Shown here piece by piece: positions 60,425-64,000 of a stretch of DNA of 64,000 bases (positions are counted from its first letter, which is position 1; each line of letters starts with the position of its first letter). The DNA lies in contig NC_015496.1 of the NCBI RefSeq assembly GCF_000212355.1, forward strand, positions 1,488,001-1,552,000, in the 5' to 3' direction. A program made the position numbers and the translations under genes. The notes below the pieces were generated by a model. That model was not told the DNA's origin. It did no database searches and saw only the letters and a program-made list of their open reading frames with translations. Source of the DNA: Dokdonia sp. 4H-3-7-5. GTDB taxonomy: Bacteria; Bacteroidota; Bacteroidia; Flavobacteriales; Flavobacteriaceae.

Positions 60425-61480
60425 CTACTGAGGCAAAAACTCTTCTAAAAATCTACCTATCAATATAGGTACAGGAAAATCTCTTATAGTTGATAAGGGT
60501 GTTCCTTTTGCACCAGTGGCTGTTACATCAACTACCCAGAAGGTAGTATGTAGATGCTGGTGAGATAATTTATGAACGATTGGTTTCTCATTAAATCTTA
60601 CCACCTCTGTAATGTTCATTTCTTGAGCATGCTTTGAGTTTGTAACGCTTTCGCGAAAGCGGGATTCTTCACCATCAGTAAGCGCGGTATCAAGTTCAAT
60701 TACTGGGAACTCGTAGAGTCCTTGCCAGATCCCCTTGCCGGTACGTTGTTGTAATAAGGTCTGTCCGTCTTTATCTCTAAAGACAAGATAGTTGAGGTAG
60801 CGATTACGCACTTTAGTCTTTTTAAGCTTTACAGGGAGTTCAGAAACTTTGTTCTTTTGCAAGGCTACGCACTTGTCATTATATATGCAATGAAGGCAGT
60901 ATGGATTTTGAGGTTTGCATTGTATCGCGCCAAACTCCATAATAGCTTGATTAAAATCTGCTGGGCGTTTTACATCTATGAGCTCTTGGGCGAGCGCTTT
61001 AAACTCTTTAATTCCGGGCGTACTATTTATAGGAGTGTCTATACCATATACCCTTGAGAGGACTCTATATACATTACCATCTACCACCGCGGTAGGCTCG
61101 TTAAAGCTTATGCTTGCAATGGCACTTGCCGTATAATCACCTACTCCTTTTAACTTTTTAATTTCTTCATAGGTATTTGGAAAGACTCCACCGTGCTCAT
61201 TTACAATAATTTGAGCAGATGCGTGGAGGTTTCTACCACGGGAATAATAGCCTAATCCTTGCCAAAGTTTAAGTACTTCCTCTTCGGTTGCATTTGCAAG
61301 ATCTTGTACTGTAGGAAATGACTTTGTAAAAGCCAAATAATAGGGTAATCCTTGCGCTACTCTCGTCTGTTGAAGAATAATTTCTGAGAGCCAAATCTTA
61401 TAAGGGTCCTTAGTGTTGCGCCATGGCATATCGCGTTTGTGTTCTAAGTACCAAGCAATGAGTTTGTTAGAAAATGACAA
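60425..61480 (-). CDS. mutY: A/G-specific adenine glycosylase MutY
   Basis: 351 residues. It removes adenine paired with 8-oxoguanine. The HhH motif is GVGDYTASAIASI (about 111-123), the catalytic E is in LSEIILQQTR and the D in VDGNV; the iron-sulfur loop C-x6-C-x2-C-x5-C is intact (CKPQNPYC, HC, NDKC), and the C-terminal Nudix-like domain checks 8-oxoG. A palindrome encodes ESRFRESVTN near residue 275, in the linker between domains. Confidence 0.96.
   Translation of the reverse strand: MSFSNKLIAWYLEHKRDMPWRNTKDPYKIWLSEIILQQTRVAQGLPYYLAFTKSFPTVQDLANATEEEVLKLWQGLGYYSRGRNLHASAQIIVNEHGGVFPNTYEEIKKLKGVGDYTASAIASISFNEPTAVVDGNVYRVLSRVYGIDTPINSTPGIKEFKALAQELIDVKRPADFNQAIMEFGAIQCKPQNPYCLHCIYNDKCVALQKNKVSELPVKLKKTKVRNRYLNYLVFRDKDGQTLLQQRTGKGIWQGLYEFPVIELDTALTDGEESRFRESVTNSKHAQEMNITEVVRFNEKPIVHKLSHQHLHTTFWVVDVTATGAKGTPLSTIRDFPVPILIGRFLEEFLPQ
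60646..60661. repeat. TTTCGCGAAA palindrome inside mutY
   Basis: 16-bp perfect form, read on the minus strand as SRFRESVT. Confidence 0.95.
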
Positions 61481-61540
61481 TGTAAAATAGGGTTTTACAC
61501 AAAGCTAGATGTTATGTATCTATTTTTTAAAAGATTATGT

Positions 61541-61572
61541 TTGATTCTTTGTTATTATAATCCCTATATTTG
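61541..61572 (+). promoter_or_regulatory. Promoter of the HU gene
   Basis: TTG (61541-61543), 21 bp, TATATTTG (61565-61572), 36 bp before the start codon. Confidence 0.75.
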
Positions 61573-61608
61573 CAGTCTTGAATTTTTAACCCCTAAATAT
61601 TTGACATT

Positions 61609-61899
61609 ATGACTAAAGCTGATATCGTAGCTAAAGTTTCTGAGAAACTAGGTATCGAAAAAAATGACGTGCAAGCAACTATTGAATCTTTCATGGAAGA
61701 AGTAAAAACTTCTTTAGAAGGTGGAGATAACGTGTACTTAAGAGGATTCGGTAGCTTTATTATCAAAACCAGAGCGGAAAAAACAGGTAGAAATATTTCA
61801 AAAAATACGACTATCAAAATACCAGCACATAATATTCCAGCGTTCAAGCCTGCTAAAGTTTTTGTAGAAGGTGTAAAAACGAACGTTAGTGTAGACTAA
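61609..61899 (+). CDS. HU/IHF family DNA-binding protein
   Basis: 96 residues. An N-terminal helical dimerisation part (MTKADIVAKVSEKLG), then the beta arms with RGFGSFIIKTRAEKTGRNI and the family tail NIPAFKPAK-F. HU proteins bend and compact DNA. It has a strong promoter. It is followed 25 bp later by the 30-residue basic protein, so the two may be cotranscribed. Confidence 0.95.
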   Translation: MTKADIVAKVSEKLGIEKNDVQATIESFMEEVKTSLEGGDNVYLRGFGSFIIKTRAEKTGRNISKNTTIKIPAHNIPAFKPAKVFVEGVKTNVSVD

Positions 61900-61924
61900 T
61901 AAGTAATTAAAAACTATCATTTTT

Positions 61925-62017
61925 ATGCCAAGCGGTAAAAAAAGAAAAAGACACAAGGTAGCGACTCACAAACGTAAGAAAAGACGTAGAGCAAATCGCC
62001 ACAAGAAGAAAAAGTAG
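61925..62017 (+). CDS. 30-residue basic protein (AURKAIP1/COX24 domain type)
   Basis: 30 residues, mostly K, R and H, starting MPSGKKRKRHKV and ending RHKKKK. I recognise it as the very short basic protein annotated in Bacteroidetes as AURKAIP1/COX24 domain protein, whose mitochondrial relative (mS38) is a ribosomal subunit protein; a ribosome role in this phylum is likely but unproven from sequence. It lies 25 bp after HU. Its stop codon is inside a terminator hairpin. Confidence 0.8.
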   Translation: MPSGKKRKRHKVATHKRKKRRRANRHKKKK

Positions 62018-62037
62018 TCTTAAGACTACTTTTTCTT
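62007..62037 (+). terminator. Terminator overlapping the stop of the basic small protein
   Basis: AAAAAGTAGTC-TTAA-GACTACTTTTT, then CTTTT. The TAG stop codon (62015-62017) is within the stem. Confidence 0.85.
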
Positions 62038-62038
62038 T

Positions 62039-62214
62039 TATTACACCCTCTGGGTGTAATACTGCGTTCATTGACATTGCAATAACAGCACTTCCCGCAC
62101 CTTGGGTACGTCATTATTGCACCGGTATTTATTACACAACGTATGCATATGGCATACACCACAATCTGTAATGAATTAGAATTATCAACCATCCCGATAT
62201 CTATTGGGATAAAA
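62039..62214. other. Hairpins upstream of rng
   Basis: ATTACACCC-TCT-GGGTGTAAT (62040-62060) and, close to rng, ATCCCGAT paired with ATTGGGAT (about 62192-62211, with one G-T pair). They lie in the rng leader or the interval after the small protein gene. No promoter was identified with confidence. Confidence 0.5.
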
Positions 62215-62224
62215 TTACTACACA

Positions 62225-63775
62225 GTGAATAAAGAATTGATCATTAGATCTAGTTCCTCCGTAGTTGATTTTGCCTTATTAAAAGATGGAAAACTTATTG
62301 AGCTTCATAAAGAAGAAGATAAAAATAAGTTTAACGTAGGTGATATTTATATCGCAAACGTAAGAAAGACCGTTTCTGGTCTCAATGCCGCATTTGTAAA
62401 TGTGGGCTATGAGAAAGATGCATTTTTGCATTACCATGACCTCGGTCCTAAACTTCCTACGCTTCAGAAATACATAAAAAGTGTTACTACAGGTAAATTA
62501 AAAGACTATTCCTTACAAAATTTCACCTTTGAGAAAGACATAGACAAAAACGGTAAAATTGCCGAAGTTCTTAAGTCTAAACAAAGTGTACTTGTACAGA
62601 TTGCAAAAGAACCTATCTCGACCAAAGGGCCTCGCATAAGTAGCGAGCTGTCTATTGCTGGACGTTATATTGTTCTCGTTCCTTTTTCTGACCGTATCTC
62701 TATCTCACAAAAGATTGAGAGTAAAGAAGAAAAAGCACGTCTTAAAAGACTTGTAACAAGTATCAGGCCTAAAGGGTTTGGCGTTATCGTACGCACAGTA
62801 GCTCAAGGTGTAAAAGTTGCAGAACTAGACAAAGACCTGCAAAATCTAGTGGACAAATGGACCACTATGAGCAAAAAAATTCCAAACGCTCACCATCCTA
62901 GCAAAGTTCTAGGAGAGATGAATCGTGCATCGTCTATCCTGCGGGATATTTTTAACGATAGCTTCACGAGCATCACTGTAGATGATGAGACGTTGTATTA
63001 TCAAATTAAAGATTATCTAAGCGAGATTGCTCCACACAAGGAGAATATTGTAAAATTATATAATAACCAACTACCTATTTTTGAGAAGTTTGGTATTGAG
63101 AGACAGATTAAAACGTCTTTTGGTCAGACTGTATCAATGAGCCGTGGTGCTTATCTTGTAATTGAACATACAGAAGCCCTGCACGTTGTAGACGTAAACA
63201 GTGGTAACAGATCAAATAAAGCTAAAAGTCAAGAAGATACTGCACTTGAGGTAAATATGATCGCCGCTTCAGAAATTGCACGTCAGCTTAGCCTCCGTGA
63301 TATGGGAGGAATTATCGTAATCGATTTTATCGATATGGGTAAAGCTGAACACCGCCGCCAGTTATTTAATCACCTCAAAGATGAGATGAAAGATGATCGC
63401 GCAAAACACAAAATATTACCTCCTAGTAAATTTGGACTTATCCAGATTACTAGGCAGCGAGTACGTCCAGAAATGAACATTAAGACCCGTGAAGAAAATC
63501 CTAACGGTGGCTCTAATGAGATAGAAGCTCCTATTGTAATAGTAGAGAAGCTTCAAGGACAACTCAACCGCATTTTAAAATCTGGTGCAAAAAAGGTGAC
63601 GCTTCATGCACACCCATTTGTAGCAGCTTATATTACAAAAGGATTTCCATCCATAAGATCTAAATGGTTTTTAGATCACAAGAAGTGGGTAAAAGTAATG
63701 CCACGAGATGCATACACGTATCTTGAGTATAACTTTACAGACGCTTCGGGTAAGGATATCAAGATTGAAAATTAG
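62225..63775 (+). CDS. rng: Ribonuclease G/E family
   Basis: 516 residues from a GTG (62225), confirmed by the conserved NKELIIRSSSSVVDFAL opening. The S1 domain (about 35-125) with VRKTVSGLNAAFVNVGYEKDAFLH, the RNase H-like part and catalytic Asp residues in HVVDVNSG and VIDFIDMG are visible. The CPxC zinc link used by E. coli RNase E and G for tetramerisation is missing: the equivalent region reads REENPNGG. It processes rRNA and mRNA. Two hairpins occupy its upstream region. Confidence 0.93.
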   Translation: MNKELIIRSSSSVVDFALLKDGKLIELHKEEDKNKFNVGDIYIANVRKTVSGLNAAFVNVGYEKDAFLHYHDLGPKLPTLQKYIKSVTTGKLKDYSLQNFTFEKDIDKNGKIAEVLKSKQSVLVQIAKEPISTKGPRISSELSIAGRYIVLVPFSDRISISQKIESKEEKARLKRLVTSIRPKGFGVIVRTVAQGVKVAELDKDLQNLVDKWTTMSKKIPNAHHPSKVLGEMNRASSILRDIFNDSFTSITVDDETLYYQIKDYLSEIAPHKENIVKLYNNQLPIFEKFGIERQIKTSFGQTVSMSRGAYLVIEHTEALHVVDVNSGNRSNKAKSQEDTALEVNMIAASEIARQLSLRDMGGIIVIDFIDMGKAEHRRQLFNHLKDEMKDDRAKHKILPPSKFGLIQITRQRVRPEMNIKTREENPNGGSNEIEAPIVIVEKLQGQLNRILKSGAKKVTLHAHPFVAAYITKGFPSIRSKWFLDHKKWVKVMPRDAYTYLEYNFTDASGKDIKIEN

Positions 63776-63776
63776 C

Positions 63777-63812
63777 AAAAACCCCATTCTCTTTTGAGAA
63801 TGGGGTTTTTTT
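63777..63812 (+). terminator. Terminator after rng
   Basis: AACCCCATTCTC with GAGAATGGGGTT around a 4-base loop, followed by a run of seven T. Confidence 0.9.
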
Positions 63813-63848
63813 ATGCCCTTTTGTAAAAATGGTATCCTTGCAAACAAG

Positions 63849-63856
63849 TACTTTTG
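63849..63856 (+). promoter_or_regulatory. recX: TAnnTTTG element before recX
   Basis: TACTTTTG directly upstream of the proposed GTG start. If it is a promoter the leader is very short, so either it or the start may be wrong. Confidence 0.35.
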
Positions 63857-63860
63857 TCTT

Positions 63861-64000
63861 GTGCAACAACCTGTAAAAACATATACTGTAGAAGAAGCAA
63901 AGCGCAAGCTAGAAGCCTACTGCGCTTACCAAGATCGCTGCCATAAAGAAGTGGCTCAAAAGTTACGAGACATGCGTATGATACCAGACGCAATAGATGT
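63861..64000 (+). CDS. recX: Regulatory protein RecX (3' end outside window)
   Basis: The visible 46 residues read QQPVKTYTVEEAKRKLEAYC then AYQDRCHKEVAQKLRDMRM, which is the N-terminal part of the RecX family (a YCAYQDRCHKEV-type helix repeat). RecX inhibits RecA filaments. I chose the GTG at 63861, because the family similarity begins just after it; an in-frame ATG at 63813 lies at the end of the rng terminator and would add 16 residues. Confidence 0.75.
   Translation, partial: MQQPVKTYTVEEAKRKLEAYCAYQDRCHKEVAQKLRDMRMIPDAID

Noticed and set aside
453-60661. Palindrome as a parS site or an IS end
   Set aside because: The parS consensus (TGTTTCACGTGAAACA) differs, the copies are too many and too spread, and there is no transposase.

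Overview
The window looks like a chromosomal segment of a marine member of the Flavobacteriaceae, most like Dokdonia/Krokinobacter; the genus is an inference from gene content. The evidence is: gliding genes gldD and gldE next to ssb; a complete Bat aerotolerance operon; a SemiSWEET transporter; a DASH/FeS-BCP/photolyase cluster; starts without Shine-Dalgarno sequences; and promoters of the Bacteroidetes type (TTG, about 19 bp, then TAnnTTTG). The DNA is AT-rich and mostly core genome. There is no prophage, transposase, CRISPR array or rRNA.

Layout. 0-5 kb: end of a CvpA gene, then a SulP - beta-carbonic anhydrase - SulP cluster, probably for bicarbonate. 5-15 kb: moxR-DUF58-batD-like-batA-batB-batC-batD-batE on the minus strand. 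15-21 kb: aldo/keto reductase, SDR, AlbA-type ATP-binding protein, phosphatase, orphan histidine kinase, NudK-like hydrolase and HIT protein. 21.0-21.5 kb: a four-helix-bundle gene flanked by inverted hexanucleotide arrays, lying between the HIT gene and greA. 22-25 kb: Rieske-like lipoprotein and a TonB receptor under a TPP riboswitch. 25-34 kb: ketopantoate reductase, leuS, SemiSWEET, alanine dehydrogenase, metallopeptidase, thioredoxin, ClpP and DUF58. 34-35 kb: tRNA-Asp, a candidate small RNA and tRNA-Asn. 35-42.5 kb: M20 peptidase, msrA and a light-repair operon with three photolyase/cryptochrome genes. 42.5-48 kb: DUF4301, NadR-like kinase, PnuC-type transporter, YkoF-like thiamine-binding protein, GGGP synthase-like protein and phosphopantetheinyl transferase. 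48-56 kb: ahcY, TM2, Lrp, saccharopine dehydrogenase-like protein, DUF423, pckA and EamA. 56-64 kb: gldD-gldE-ssb, AraC, mutY, HU, a 30-residue basic protein, RNase G and the start of recX.

The strongest unexplained signal is a palindrome with the core TTTCGCGAAA. I count 26 exact cores in 64 kb, about one per 2.5 kb, often extended to CGCTTTCGCGAAAGCG. Fifteen lie inside genes, read in different frames as AFAKA, RFRES or LSRK; eleven lie between genes, usually within 30 bp of a stop codon. Its abundance recalls the HIP1 repeat of cyanobacteria. Other points of interest are the four-helix-bundle cassette, the TPP riboswitch with a possible thiamine-salvage cluster, the candidate small RNA between the tRNAs, and a terminator-like hairpin in the greA leader.
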